Translations under genes and position numbers: made by a program
Part shown: piece after piece, positions 17,859-26,154 of the stretch
Layout of the letters: each line of letters begins with the position of its first letter
How positions within the stretch are numbered: the stretch's first letter is position 1
The notes under the pieces: generated by a model
The model's input: the letters and a program-made list of their open reading frames with translations, nothing else
Database searches by the model: none
What the model was told of the DNA's origin: nothing
Assembly (NCBI RefSeq): GCF_000378825.1
Contig: NZ_KB900388.1
Coordinates: 1,301,947 to 1,365,946, forward strand
Direction of reading: 5' to 3'
Source of the DNA: Salinispora vitiensis
GTDB taxonomy: Bacteria; Actinomycetota; Actinomycetes; Mycobacteriales; Micromonosporaceae
Length of the DNA stretch: 64,000 nucleotides

Positions 17859-18884
17859 ATGAAGCTTGGCTACACGACCGGCTACTGGTCCTCCGGGCCA
17901 CCCGAGGGCGTCACGGCGGCCATCGCCGAGGCCGACCGACTCGGCTTCGACTCCGTCTGGGCCGCCGAGGCGTACGGATCGGACTGCCTCACCCCACTCG
18001 CGTGGTGGGGAGCGAGCACCTCCACCGTCCGGCTGGGCACCAACATCATGCAGATGTCGGCCCGCACTCCGACCGCTGCGGCGATGGCCGCGCTCACCCT
18101 CGACCACCTCTCCGGCGGCCGGTTCGTCCTCGGGCTCGGCGTGTCCGGCCCGCAGGTCGTGGAGGGGTGGTACGGCCAGCCCTATCCGCGACCGCTGGCC
18201 CGGACCCGGGAGTACATCGAAATCATCCGCGCCGTCCTCGCCCGCTCCGAGCCGGTCACCTACGACGGCGACTTCTTCCAACTACCGCATCGCGGCGGCA
18301 CCGGGCTGGGTAAGCCGCTGAAGTCCACCGTCCACCCGCTGCGCGCCGACATCCCGATCTTCCTCGGCGCTGAGGGGCCGAAGAACGTCGCCCTAGCCGC
18401 GGAGATCGCCGATGGCTGGCTACCGATCTTCTTCTCCCCCAAGGCGGACAGCTTCTACCGGGCCGCGCTGGCCGAGGGCTTCGCCCGCCCCGGCGCCCGC
18501 CGCGACCTGGACAGTTTCGAGGTCGCCGCGACCGTACCGATCGTCGTCCACGACGACATCGAGCGGGCGGCGGATCGGCTCCGACCCTTCGTCGCGCTAT
18601 ACGTGGGCGGCATGGGAGCCAAGTCAGTCAACTTCCACCGGGACGTCTTCGCCCGCCTCGGCTACGAGAAGGAGTGCGACGTGATCACCGAGGCGTACCT
18701 GGCGGGCGACAAGAAGCGAGCCACCGCCGCCGTGCCGACGGCGCTGGTGGAGGACATCGCCCTGATCGGCCCGGTCGCCAAGGTCCGCGACGAGCTGCAG
18801 CGGTGGCGCGAGACCGTGGTCACGACGCTGCTGGTTCAGGGCAACGCCCAGCAGCTACGCCAGGTCGCTGAAGTGGTGGGCTGA
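17859..18884 (+). CDS. F420-dependent luciferase-like oxidoreductase (Rv3520c-like)
   Basis: A 341-residue LLM-fold TIM barrel. Typical segments are EADRLGFDSVWAAEAYGSD, LTLDHLSGGRFVLGLGVSGP and ADGWLPIFFSP. The protein resembles M. tuberculosis Rv3520c, a predicted coenzyme F420 oxidoreductase inside the cholesterol region of that genome; no activity is firmly known to me. It is divergent from padR and marks the left edge of the steroid island. RBS GGAAGGA precedes the ATG. No KstR or KstR2 box was seen upstream. Confidence 0.82.
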   Translation: MKLGYTTGYWSSGPPEGVTAAIAEADRLGFDSVWAAEAYGSDCLTPLAWWGASTSTVRLGTNIMQMSARTPTAAAMAALTLDHLSGGRFVLGLGVSGPQVVEGWYGQPYPRPLARTREYIEIIRAVLARSEPVTYDGDFFQLPHRGGTGLGKPLKSTVHPLRADIPIFLGAEGPKNVALAAEIADGWLPIFFSPKADSFYRAALAEGFARPGARRDLDSFEVAATVPIVVHDDIERAADRLRPFVALYVGGMGAKSVNFHRDVFARLGYEKECDVITEAYLAGDKKRATAAVPTALVEDIALIGPVAKVRDELQRWRETVVTTLLVQGNAQQLRQVAEVVG

Positions 18885-18989
18885 GCACCCGTCCAGCCGA
18901 TCGCCCGACCCCGGTTGGCCCACCTGACTGCGGCCCGCGCTGCCGCGGCGGTGGGCCACCGGAGTCGCCGAGTCAATCACACCGGCGGG

Positions 18990-20078
18990 TCAATCGCCGT
19001 CGTAACAGATGACCTGCCGGATCACGTCGCCGCGACCGAGAGCGGCGAGGGCGTCCCCGACCTCCTCCAGCCGCAGCCGGTGCGTAATCATCGCACTCAG
19101 GTCGAGTCGGCCAGCCCGCCAGAGGTTGAACATCCGGTCAAAGTCTCGCGGCGCCTGCGACGCACCGTAGAGCGAGGAAGTGATGCTCTTCCCCTCGAAC
19201 AACAGCTCGAAGGGACTGAACGTGACCTGCTGATCGGAGCGACCGGCACCCACGACCACCACCGCCCCACCCCGACGTGCCGCAGTCCACGCCGTACGCA
19301 GCGTCTGCGGCGCAGCCACCACGTCGAAGACGGTGTCGAAGCCCTCGCCGTCGGTGAGCTGAGCTGACAGCTCACCCAAAGCCTCCGGGCCACACCCGTG
19401 GGTTGCACCGAACCGCAGCGCGGTCTGCTGCTTGGCCTCGACCGTGTCGACCGCGACGATGACGGCGGCACCGGCGAGCCGCGCGCCCTGGATCGCCGCA
19501 ATACCCACGCCGCCGCAACCGATCACCGCGACGGCGGCACCGGGCTCGACCTGGGCGGTGTTGATCACGGCCCCGACGCCGGTCATCACGCCACAGCCGA
19601 CCAGCGCGGCCACCTCGTACGGCACGTCGGGGGCCACCTTCACCGCGCCGGCACGGGGAATAACGATCTCCTCGGCGAAGGCACCACACCCGGCCATCGC
19701 GAAGACCGGGGTCTCGCCAGCCAGGAACCGCGGCTGGGCGTAGCCGGCCAGCACACTGGTCAAACACAGGTACGGCTCCCCGCGCGCGCAGGAGGCGCAG
19801 GACCCACACGCGGGCAGCCAGTTGACCACGACCCGGTCCCCCTCGGCCAGGTCCTCCACGCCATCGCCGACCGCGATGACATCGCCGGATGCCTCGTGCC
19901 CCAGCACCACGGGCATCGGGTGTGGCAGCACCCCCTCGCGCGTTGAGCGATCGGAGTGACACACCCCGGCCGCTCGAACCCGGATCCGGACCTCCCCCGC
20001 GCCCGGCCCGAGCACCGTCACGTCATCGCGAATCTCGACCTTGTCGTCACCCACCGTGTGAAAGATCGCCGCCCGCAC
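18990..20078 (-). CDS. zinc-dependent alcohol dehydrogenase, KstR-box controlled
   Basis: A 362-residue medium-chain dehydrogenase. Catalytic zinc ligands are Cys38 in GVCHSD, His in LGHEASG and Cys in VGCGVMTG. The structural zinc site is CGSCASCARGEPYLC. The Rossmann motif is GCGGVGIAAIQGA. The start GTG 20078 has an excellent GGAGGTGA ribosome site. A KstR-type operator (20096-20109) lies 18 bp upstream, and kstR2 is divergent, so it belongs to the steroid regulon. A plausible role is oxidation of a steroid side-chain alcohol such as the CYP125 product (inference). Confidence 0.9.
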   Translation of the reverse strand: MRAAIFHTVGDDKVEIRDDVTVLGPGAGEVRIRVRAAGVCHSDRSTREGVLPHPMPVVLGHEASGDVIAVGDGVEDLAEGDRVVVNWLPACGSCASCARGEPYLCLTSVLAGYAQPRFLAGETPVFAMAGCGAFAEEIVIPRAGAVKVAPDVPYEVAALVGCGVMTGVGAVINTAQVEPGAAVAVIGCGGVGIAAIQGARLAGAAVIVAVDTVEAKQQTALRFGATHGCGPEALGELSAQLTDGEGFDTVFDVVAAPQTLRTAWTAARRGGAVVVVGAGRSDQQVTFSPFELLFEGKSITSSLYGASQAPRDFDRMFNLWRAGRLDLSAMITHRLRLEEVGDALAALGRGDVIRQVICYDGD

Positions 20079-20095
20079 GAAATCACCTCCAAAAG

Positions 20096-20109
20096 TGAAA
20101 CCTGTTCTA
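20096..20109. promoter_or_regulatory. KstR-type operator (adh / kstR2)
   Basis: TGAAACCTGTTCTA fits TnnAACnnGTTnnA, the KstR operator of mycobacteria, in the gap between divergent adh and kstR2. Confidence 0.8.
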
Positions 20110-20165
20110 GCCTAGGGGTTGACAGGGGCCCGGGCAAGCGGCTGGGGCACAGCCGGGGTGACCGG

Positions 20166-20171
20166 CATAAT
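20166..20171 (+). promoter_or_regulatory. possible -10 element of kstR2
   Basis: CATAAT lies 7 bp before the GTG at 20179. That spacing would make the kstR2 transcript leaderless. Confidence 0.4.
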
Positions 20172-20178
20172 TCGACCC

Positions 20179-20853
20179 GTGAACACAAAGAAAGCCAGCA
20201 GCGCGGGCCTGCCGTCAGAGCGTCGCACCCATCTCGTACGCCTGGCCGGGGAACTGTTCGCCGAGAAGGGCTTCCGAGCCACCACCGTGCGGGAGATCGC
20301 CGACGCGGCCGGAATCCTCTCCGGCAGCCTCTACCACCACTTCGACTCCAAGGAATCGATCGGGGACGAGCTCCTCTCGGGTTTCCTCAACGAGGTGCTC
20401 ACCGGCTACCGCGAGGCGGTCGCCGACACGGACGACCCACGCCGCACGATCGAGCAGTTCGTGCGCTCCAGCACGGCGACGCTGGCCCGACATCGAGCCG
20501 CCCTGACCATGCTGCAGAACGACTGGAACCACTTCCGCGCCGTACCCCGCTTCGACTATCTGCGCGACGCCACCCGGGAGATCGAACGCCTCTGGGTAGA
20601 CCAGTTGGAACGGGGGAAGCAGAGTGGACTTTTCCGCTCCGATCTGGACACCAAGCTGACCTACCGGCTGCTGCGGGACGTGTTGTGGATACCGACGCGG
20701 TGGGGGCAGAACGGCAGCAACGGCTGGAATGCCGACCAGATTGCCGACGCGGTCCTGCGCCTGATATTCGACGGAATTCTCGCTCCGGAGAGCAGGTTGA
20801 CCGGGGGGTCACCGACGGATCGCTCTCCCCGGGCGAAGCCTACGCGAAGCTGA
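20179..20853 (+). CDS. kstR2: KstR2, TetR-family repressor of C/D-ring steroid catabolism
   Basis: A 224-residue TetR regulator. The HTH region reads LAGELFAEKGFRATTVREIADAAG followed by ILSGSLYHHFDSKESIGDE, nearly identical in pattern to M. tuberculosis KstR2. KstR2 is released from DNA by HIP-CoA and controls the ipd/echA20/fadE30 genes (established). GTG 20179 is the most likely start because the segment before it is not protein-like and a -10-like CATAAT sits just upstream; an in-frame start at 20119 is possible. Its recognition boxes are seen at four promoters in this window. Confidence 0.9.
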   Translation: MNTKKASSAGLPSERRTHLVRLAGELFAEKGFRATTVREIADAAGILSGSLYHHFDSKESIGDELLSGFLNEVLTGYREAVADTDDPRRTIEQFVRSSTATLARHRAALTMLQNDWNHFRAVPRFDYLRDATREIERLWVDQLERGKQSGLFRSDLDTKLTYRLLRDVLWIPTRWGQNGSNGWNADQIADAVLRLIFDGILAPESRLTGGSPTDRSPRAKPTRS

Positions 20854-20863
20854 TACGCTCCCA

Positions 20864-20877
20864 AGCAAGCGATTGGT
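20864..20877. promoter_or_regulatory. KstR2-type operator (SDR 20929)
   Basis: AGCAAGCGATTGGT matches AnCAAGnnCTTGnT at all fixed positions except one (A for C). It lies 51 bp upstream of the SDR gene, directly after kstR2. Confidence 0.78.
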
Positions 20878-20928
20878 CAACCAATGTGCCCGGCGGAGCT
20901 ACGACTGCCCGCGGACGAGGGAGCACCA

Positions 20929-21855
20929 ATGACAGATCAGCAGTTCACACTGGACGGCACGGTCGCGATCGTGACCGGGGCCGGTAACGGTTTGGGGCGC
21001 GCAGAAGCCCTCGAGCTGGCGGCAGGCGGAGCCCGGCTCATCCTCAACGACCTCCCCGGCGACGCCGTCACGGCGGTGGCCGCCGAGATCACCGCGGCGG
21101 GCGGCGAGGCGACGGTGTGCACCGGTGACATCGGCGACTGGTCCACCGGTGAGTCCCTCCTGAAAGCCGCCCTAGACACGTACGGCCGGCTGGACATCCT
21201 GGTCAACAACGCCGGCGTCCTCCGCGATCGGATGGTCTTCACGATGTCGGCGCAGGAGTGGGACCTTGTCCTGCGGGTGCACCTGCGGGGCCACTTCGTC
21301 ACCACCCGCTTCGCCACCGCCTACTGGCGCGAACGCAGCAAGGCACTCGGCACCCCGGTGTACGGCCGGATCATCAACACCTCCTCGGAGGCGTTTCTGC
21401 TCGGCTCGCCCGGCCAGCCGAACTACGCCGCGGCGAAAGCCGGTGTGGTGGCGCTCACCGTCGCGACAGCGCGGAGCTGCGCCCGGTACGGCGTCCGGGC
21501 CAACGCCATCTGCCCACGAGCGCGCACGGCGATGACCAGCGAGCTCATGGGACCCTCCCCCGAGGATGCGACCGATCCGTTGTCCCCAACGCACGTCGCA
21601 CCGCTCGTGCGGTACCTCGCGAGCCCGGCCGGAGCTCCGATCAACGGCGAGGTCTTCGTGATCCACGGGGGCGTGGCCGCGGTGCTGGCCCCACCCACCG
21701 TGCGCGCAAGTTTCCACACCGATGGCGAGTCCTGGTCGCCCATCGCCCTCCACGACGCCCTGGGGCCCCTCTTCGGCGAGCAGGCAGCCGGAACGGGCTA
21801 CGCCTGCGAGGCCACCCTGCCGCTGGCGGCGACCACGTTCGGCGAGAGCCGGTAG
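20929..21855 (+). CDS. short-chain dehydrogenase of the KstR2 regulon (Rv3548c-like)
   Basis: A 308-residue SDR. The cofactor motif is TGAGNGLGRAEAL; NNAG, a catalytic Ser (NTSSEAF) and YAAAK follow. The 45-residue C-terminal extension after the SDR core contains DGESWSPIALHDALGP, as in the longer SDRs typified by M. tuberculosis Rv3548c next to echA20. Start ATG 20929 has GAGGGAG upstream. A KstR2-type box precedes it. The likely substrate is a hydroxyl on a HIP-derived or side-chain CoA thioester, but the exact step is not known. Confidence 0.85.
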   Translation: MTDQQFTLDGTVAIVTGAGNGLGRAEALELAAGGARLILNDLPGDAVTAVAAEITAAGGEATVCTGDIGDWSTGESLLKAALDTYGRLDILVNNAGVLRDRMVFTMSAQEWDLVLRVHLRGHFVTTRFATAYWRERSKALGTPVYGRIINTSSEAFLLGSPGQPNYAAAKAGVVALTVATARSCARYGVRANAICPRARTAMTSELMGPSPEDATDPLSPTHVAPLVRYLASPAGAPINGEVFVIHGGVAAVLAPPTVRASFHTDGESWSPIALHDALGPLFGEQAAGTGYACEATLPLAATTFGESR

Positions 21856-21867
21856 CCAACCGCGGGG

Positions 21868-21908
21868 GCGCCAGGTGGCGGCGATCATCGATCGCCGCCA
21901 CCTGGCGC
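21868..21908. terminator. bidirectional hairpin terminator between SDR and aldehyde dehydrogenase
   Basis: An 18-bp perfect stem (21868-21885 with 21891-21908) with a 5-nt loop lies 12 bp after the SDR stop, between convergent genes. Four tandem CGCCGGT units follow at 21922-21949. Confidence 0.85.
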
Positions 21909-21992
21909 TCTGCCGCTCTGCCGCCGGTCGCCGGTCGCCGGTCGCCGGTGGCCGACCAGACACCACCTCGGGTCGGCGACGACGCCCGCCAC

Positions 21993-23501
21993 CTACATGA
22001 GCTCATCCGTGGTGGGCAGGAGGACGGCCTTCACCTCGGTGAATGACTCCGCCGAGCCGCGCCCGCCCTCCCGCCCGAGGCCGGACTGGCCGAACCCACC
22101 AAAGGCCGCATGGGGCTCTACCTGGTAGCCATTGACGCCGACGGTTCCGGCCCGCACGGCTCGGGTAAGCCGCATGGCCCGCTTCACATCGCTGGTCCAC
22201 ACCGTGGCGGCGAGTCCGTACTCGGTGTCGTTCGCCAGGCGTACCGCCTCCTGCTCGTCGGTGAACGGCGTCACCCCGAGCACCGGGCCGAAGATCTCCT
22301 CCCGGGCGATGGTCATGTCGCTGGCCACGTCGGCGAAGAGCGCCGGCGTCACGAAGTTGCCGGCAGCCAGCTCTCCACCAACCCGTTCACCACCACAGAC
22401 CAGCCGGGCCCCCTCCTCCTGCCCCTTCCCGACATAGCCGAGCACGCGGTCCAGCTGCCGTGTGTTGATCAGCGGAGAGGCGGTGGTCTCGGCGTCGAAG
22501 GGATCTCCGTAATTCACCAGGGCGGTCGCACCAGCGGCGATTGAGAGGAAGTCGTCGTAGACCTCCCGCTGGACCAGCGCTCGGGTGTGGGCCACACAGA
22601 CCTGGCCCGACAGTCCCACCGTGACTGTTCCCATCGTCAGTGCCGCCGCGGCGTAGATGTCGGCATCGGCGAAGACGATCGATGGGCTTTTTCCCCCGAG
22701 CTCCAAACTCACCCTGGTGATTCTGTCCGCCGCGGCATGCAGAATGCGCCGGCCCACACCACGGCTGCCGGTGAAGGTGATCTTGTCTACCAGCGGGTGG
22801 GTGACCAGCGCCTCGCCGGTGGTCTCCCCGGGCCCGGTCACCACGTTGAGCACGCCCGGCGGAACGCCGGCCTCCTCGAGAATCCGCACCAGTCGCAGTA
22901 CGGCGAAGGTGGCGTACTCCGACGGCTTCAGCACCACGGTGCATCCGGTGGCCAACGCCGGCGCGAGCTTCTGCGCCGCCAGCAGGAGGGGCGCATTCCA
23001 CGGGATGACCGCCGCCACCACCCCGATCGGCTCGCGCAGGGTGAAAACCATGTGGTCACCCCCCTGGTAGGGCGACAGCGTCTCGCCAGCGAGCTTGTCG
23101 ACCCAGCCAGCGTGATGATCAAAAATGTCGGCCGCACACTCGGCCGACACCGCATAGGCGTCACCAAAGCTCAACGGAACACTGTTGTCGAGCGCCTGGA
23201 GCGCAAGCAGTTCATCGGCGTGCTCCCGGATGAGGTCAGCGGTCCGCCGCAGCACCCGGATGCGCTCCTTCGCCCGACTGTGGGGCCAGGGCCCCTCGTC
23301 GAACGCAGTTCGGGCGGCTCGGACGGCAATGTCCACGTCGGCGGCGTCCGCGACCGCGAACTTCCCCACCTCCTCACCCGTCGCCGGATGCAGGTGCACC
23401 CACGTCCGGTCGTCCCGCGACGGCCGCCAGTCACCGGCGAGGAGCAGTTCCCCCCGGGTCAGCCCCACCGCGTCCCGTCGTGACTTAATCGAGAGAACCA
23501 T
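21993..23501 (-). CDS. NAD(P)-dependent aldehyde dehydrogenase, KstR-box controlled
   Basis: A 502-residue ALDH. The glutamate general base is in LELGGKSPSIVFADA, and the catalytic cysteine is in GLSGQVCVAHTRAL. NAD site PWNAPLLLAAQKLAPALATG and TGSRGVG are in place, and the C-terminal FGGFGQSGLGREGG is typical. The ATG at 23501 has GGAGGG upstream; a GTG two codons earlier is also possible. A KstR-type box (23525-23538) is 24 bp upstream. It could oxidise a side-chain aldehyde produced during sterol degradation (inference). Confidence 0.9.
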   Translation of the reverse strand: MVLSIKSRRDAVGLTRGELLLAGDWRPSRDDRTWVHLHPATGEEVGKFAVADAADVDIAVRAARTAFDEGPWPHSRAKERIRVLRRTADLIREHADELLALQALDNSVPLSFGDAYAVSAECAADIFDHHAGWVDKLAGETLSPYQGGDHMVFTLREPIGVVAAVIPWNAPLLLAAQKLAPALATGCTVVLKPSEYATFAVLRLVRILEEAGVPPGVLNVVTGPGETTGEALVTHPLVDKITFTGSRGVGRRILHAAADRITRVSLELGGKSPSIVFADADIYAAAALTMGTVTVGLSGQVCVAHTRALVQREVYDDFLSIAAGATALVNYGDPFDAETTASPLINTRQLDRVLGYVGKGQEEGARLVCGGERVGGELAAGNFVTPALFADVASDMTIAREEIFGPVLGVTPFTDEQEAVRLANDTEYGLAATVWTSDVKRAMRLTRAVRAGTVGVNGYQVEPHAAFGGFGQSGLGREGGRGSAESFTEVKAVLLPTTDELM

Positions 23502-23524
23502 GCCCACCCTCCACAGCAGCCAGG

Positions 23525-23538
23525 TGTAACCTGTTCTA
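23525..23538. promoter_or_regulatory. KstR-type operator (aldehyde dehydrogenase)
   Basis: TGTAACCTGTTCTA fits TnnAACnnGTTnnA and lies in the ALDH promoter. The identical 14-mer precedes cyp125. Confidence 0.8.
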
Positions 23539-23629
23539 TTTCTCGGCAGGATACGCCGAACCCGCGGGCGCTGCCAGGCTCCGGGTTAGGCATCGATGCA
23601 CAGCTCGGCTTCGTGATAGATTTCCGCCA

Positions 23630-23643
23630 AGCAAGCGCTAGGT
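23630..23643. promoter_or_regulatory. KstR2-type operator (echA20-ipdABC)
   Basis: AGCAAGCGCTAGGT matches AnCAAGnnCTTGnT with one mismatch. It lies 113 bp upstream of echA20. Confidence 0.78.
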
Positions 23644-23755
23644 TCGTCGCAGCTGTCTGGGCGGCGTTCGGGGCTGGCCATGTGTGTCGCTATCCGTTCG
23701 GAGCAGACGGGTGGATTCCGTTCCGGAGCAGCCGGTGGAGCTGGAGGCATCAACG

Positions 23756-24502
23756 ATGGGCATCGACATTCGCGGCGACGAACGGATCAGCGAGGTGATC
23801 ATCGCCATCCCCCCGGTCAACGCCCTGGCGAGCGACGACTGGTTCGCACTGGCCGACGCCATCCACACCGCTGCGGCCAGCCCCACTGTGGCGGCCGTGA
23901 TCCTCAGCGCCGAGGGGCGAGGATTCTGTGCCGGCGTGGACCTCAAGGAGCTCCAGCACAGCACCGACCACGCGGCGCTGATCGGCGTCAACCGGGGCTG
24001 CTATGCCGCCTTCGCCGCCGTCTACGAGTGTCCGGTGCCGGTCGTGGCAGCCGTCCACGGCTTCTGCCTCGGTGGTGGTGTCGGCCTCGCCGGCACCGCC
24101 GACATCGTGGTGGCCGCCGATGATGCCACCTTCGGTCTACCAGAGGTGGACCGGGGTGCGTTGGGCGCAGCGACGCACCTGTCCCGGCTGGTGCCGCAGC
24201 AACTCATGCGGGCGATGGTCTACACCTGCCGACAGATCACCGCACCGGAGCTGCGGGACTTCGGGTCGGTGCTCGACGTGGTGCCACGGGAGCAACTGGC
24301 GGCCACGGCTCGCCGGGTGGCCGAGGAGATCGCGGCCAAGGACCCAGTCATCATTCGTCGGGCAAAGGAGTCACTCAACGGGATCGACCCCATCGACCTC
24401 CGCCGGTCCTACCGCTACGAGCAGGGCTTTACCTACGAGCTGAACCTCGCGGGCGTTTCCGACCGGGCGCGACAGAGCTTCTTCGACCGAGGCAAGCACT
24501 GA
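23756..24502 (+). CDS. echA20: EchA20, enoyl-CoA hydratase-family ring-opening hydrolase
   Basis: A 248-residue crotonase-fold protein, the same length as M. tuberculosis EchA20. Oxyanion-hole elements are AEGRGFCAGVDLKEL and HGFCLGGGVGLAGTADIV; DDATFGLPEVDRGALGAATHL replaces the usual hydratase glutamate region. EchA20 hydrolyses steroid ring D after FadE30 action in the HIP pathway (established for the family). ATG 23756 has CTGGAGG upstream. First gene of echA20-ipdA-ipdB-ipdC behind a KstR2-type box. Confidence 0.93.
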   Translation: MGIDIRGDERISEVIIAIPPVNALASDDWFALADAIHTAAASPTVAAVILSAEGRGFCAGVDLKELQHSTDHAALIGVNRGCYAAFAAVYECPVPVVAAVHGFCLGGGVGLAGTADIVVAADDATFGLPEVDRGALGAATHLSRLVPQQLMRAMVYTCRQITAPELRDFGSVLDVVPREQLAATARRVAEEIAAKDPVIIRRAKESLNGIDPIDLRRSYRYEQGFTYELNLAGVSDRARQSFFDRGKH

Positions 24503-24531
24503 CCGATCGACGAGGGAGGGTGGCCTGACCC

Positions 24532-25374
24532 ATGGCCGACAAGGTAATGAGCATCGCGGAGGCAGTCGGCGAGCTGCGCTCCGGCATGACGATCGGCATC
24601 GGGGGTTGGGGGTCACGACGGAAGCCGATGGCGCTGGTCCGCGCCATCGCCCGGTCCGCCCTCACCGATCTCACCGTCGTGTCCTACGGCGGACCCGACA
24701 TCGGCCTGTTAGTGGCGGCGGGGCGGGTGCGGCGAGTGGTGACCGGGTTCGTCTCTCTCGACAGCATTCCCCTCGAGCCCCACTTTCGACGAGCCCGGCA
24801 GCTGGGTGCCGTCGAGCTGACCGAGCTGGACGAGGGGATGCTGCACTGGGGGCTGCTCGCCGCCGCACGGCGACTTCCCTACCTGCCGATCCGCGCCGGG
24901 CTGGGCTCCGATGTCCTGCGGATAAACCCCGAACTCCGTACGGTGCGGTCCCCCTACTCCGACGGCGAGGAGCTGGTGGCGATGCCGGCCCTCACCCTGG
25001 ATGTCGCGTTCGTACACCTGAACCGGGCCGACCGCCAGGGCAATGGGCAGTACCTGGGCCCGGACCCGTACTTCGACGATCTCTTCTGCCTCGCCGCTGC
25101 CCGGAGCTTCATCTCCTGCGAGCGGTTGGTCGACCCGGCCGAGCTGCGCTCCGGCGGCCCAGCGCAGAGCCTCCTAATCAGCCGCATGATGGTCAACGGC
25201 GTCCTCGAGACCCCGCACGGCGCGCACTTCACCAGCTGCGTGCCGGACTACGACCGCGACGAGGCGTTCCAGCGTGAGTACGCGGAATCCGCTGCCAGCC
25301 CGCAGGCATGGGACCGATTCCGGGCTCGTTATCTCGAGGCGGATGAGGCCCACTACCAGCGAGCCGTGTCGTGA
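24532..25374 (+). CDS. ipdA: IpdA, alpha subunit of COCHEA-CoA hydrolase
   Basis: A 280-residue protein of the class I CoA-transferase fold, with N-terminal IGIGGWGSRRKPMALVRAI and LTVVSYGGPDIGLL. IpdAB uses the CoA-transferase fold but hydrolyses and opens ring C of the steroid remnant, COCHEA-CoA (established in M. tuberculosis and Rhodococcus). The order echA20-ipdA-ipdB-ipdC is the same as Rv3550-Rv3553. It starts 29 bp after echA20 and its stop overlaps ipdB by 4 nt, consistent with a heteromeric enzyme. Confidence 0.94.
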   Translation: MADKVMSIAEAVGELRSGMTIGIGGWGSRRKPMALVRAIARSALTDLTVVSYGGPDIGLLVAAGRVRRVVTGFVSLDSIPLEPHFRRARQLGAVELTELDEGMLHWGLLAAARRLPYLPIRAGLGSDVLRINPELRTVRSPYSDGEELVAMPALTLDVAFVHLNRADRQGNGQYLGPDPYFDDLFCLAAARSFISCERLVDPAELRSGGPAQSLLISRMMVNGVLETPHGAHFTSCVPDYDRDEAFQREYAESAASPQAWDRFRARYLEADEAHYQRAVS

Positions 25375-26102
25375 CCGGGGCCAGCCGGGTCGAGGTCTGC
25401 ATCGTCGCCTGCGCCGAGGCGTGGCGGGGCGATGGCGAGATCCTGGCCAGCTCCATCGGACTGATCCCCCGTCTGGCCGCCCAGCTGGCCCGCCGGACCT
25501 TCGCTCCCGACCTGGTGCTCAGCGACGGCGAGGCCGGGCTGGTCGGTGACGACGGGGCCGAGGGGTGGCTGCCCTACCGTGCGGTGCTCGGCATCGCCGC
25601 TACCGGTCGTCGCCACATGATGATGGGGGCCAGCCAGCTGGACCGATATGGCAACCAGAACATCTCCTGCATCGGCTCCTGGGCACAGCCCACCACCCAG
25701 CTGCTCGGGGTGCGCGGCGCCCCGGGGAACACCATCAACCATCCCACCAGCTACTGGGTGCCCCGCCACACCCGCCGGGTCTTCGTGGAGCGGGTCGACG
25801 TGGTCTGCGGCATCGGCTACGACCGGGCCGCCGCCCTCGGTCCCCCGGGCAACCGGTTCCACGAGATCCGGATGGTGGTGACGGACAAGGCGGTCCTCGA
25901 CTTCCAGTCACCAGATCGGGGGATGCGGTTGCGCTCGGTACACCCCGGCGTCAGCGTGGACGAGGTCGTGGCCGCGACCGGCTTCCCGTTGCAGCTGCCG
26001 GATCACGTACCGGAGACCAGGAGCCCCAGCGATCGCGAGCTGCGACTCATCCGCGATCAACTGGATCCGGCCGGGTTACGAGATCACGAGTTGGGTCGGT
26101 GA
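25371..26102 (+). CDS. ipdB: IpdB, beta subunit of COCHEA-CoA hydrolase
   Basis: A 243-residue CoA-transferase-fold protein. Segments HMMMGASQLDRYGNQNISCI, GAPGNTINHPTSYWVPRHT and SVHPGVSVDEVVAATGFPL are characteristic of the beta subunit. It starts at a GTG overlapping the ipdA stop (GTGA). With IpdA it forms the ring-C-cleaving hydrolase. Length is close to the M. tuberculosis protein. Confidence 0.94.
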   Translation: MTGASRVEVCIVACAEAWRGDGEILASSIGLIPRLAAQLARRTFAPDLVLSDGEAGLVGDDGAEGWLPYRAVLGIAATGRRHMMMGASQLDRYGNQNISCIGSWAQPTTQLLGVRGAPGNTINHPTSYWVPRHTRRVFVERVDVVCGIGYDRAAALGPPGNRFHEIRMVVTDKAVLDFQSPDRGMRLRSVHPGVSVDEVVAATGFPLQLPDHVPETRSPSDRELRLIRDQLDPAGLRDHELGR

Positions 26103-26154
26103 ATCCCCGACGCCCGTCCGGCTGTTCCTGCCCAGTGACGACAGGGAGACCACC

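Noticed and set aside
18990..20078. Mycothiol- or glutathione-dependent formaldehyde dehydrogenase
   Set aside because: The zinc sites are shared by many class III-like alcohol dehydrogenases; KstR box and location favour a steroid role.
21922..21949. Four CGCCGGT heptamers as a regulatory array
   Set aside because: They lie downstream of the terminator in a convergent gap, so simple sequence slippage is a sufficient explanation.
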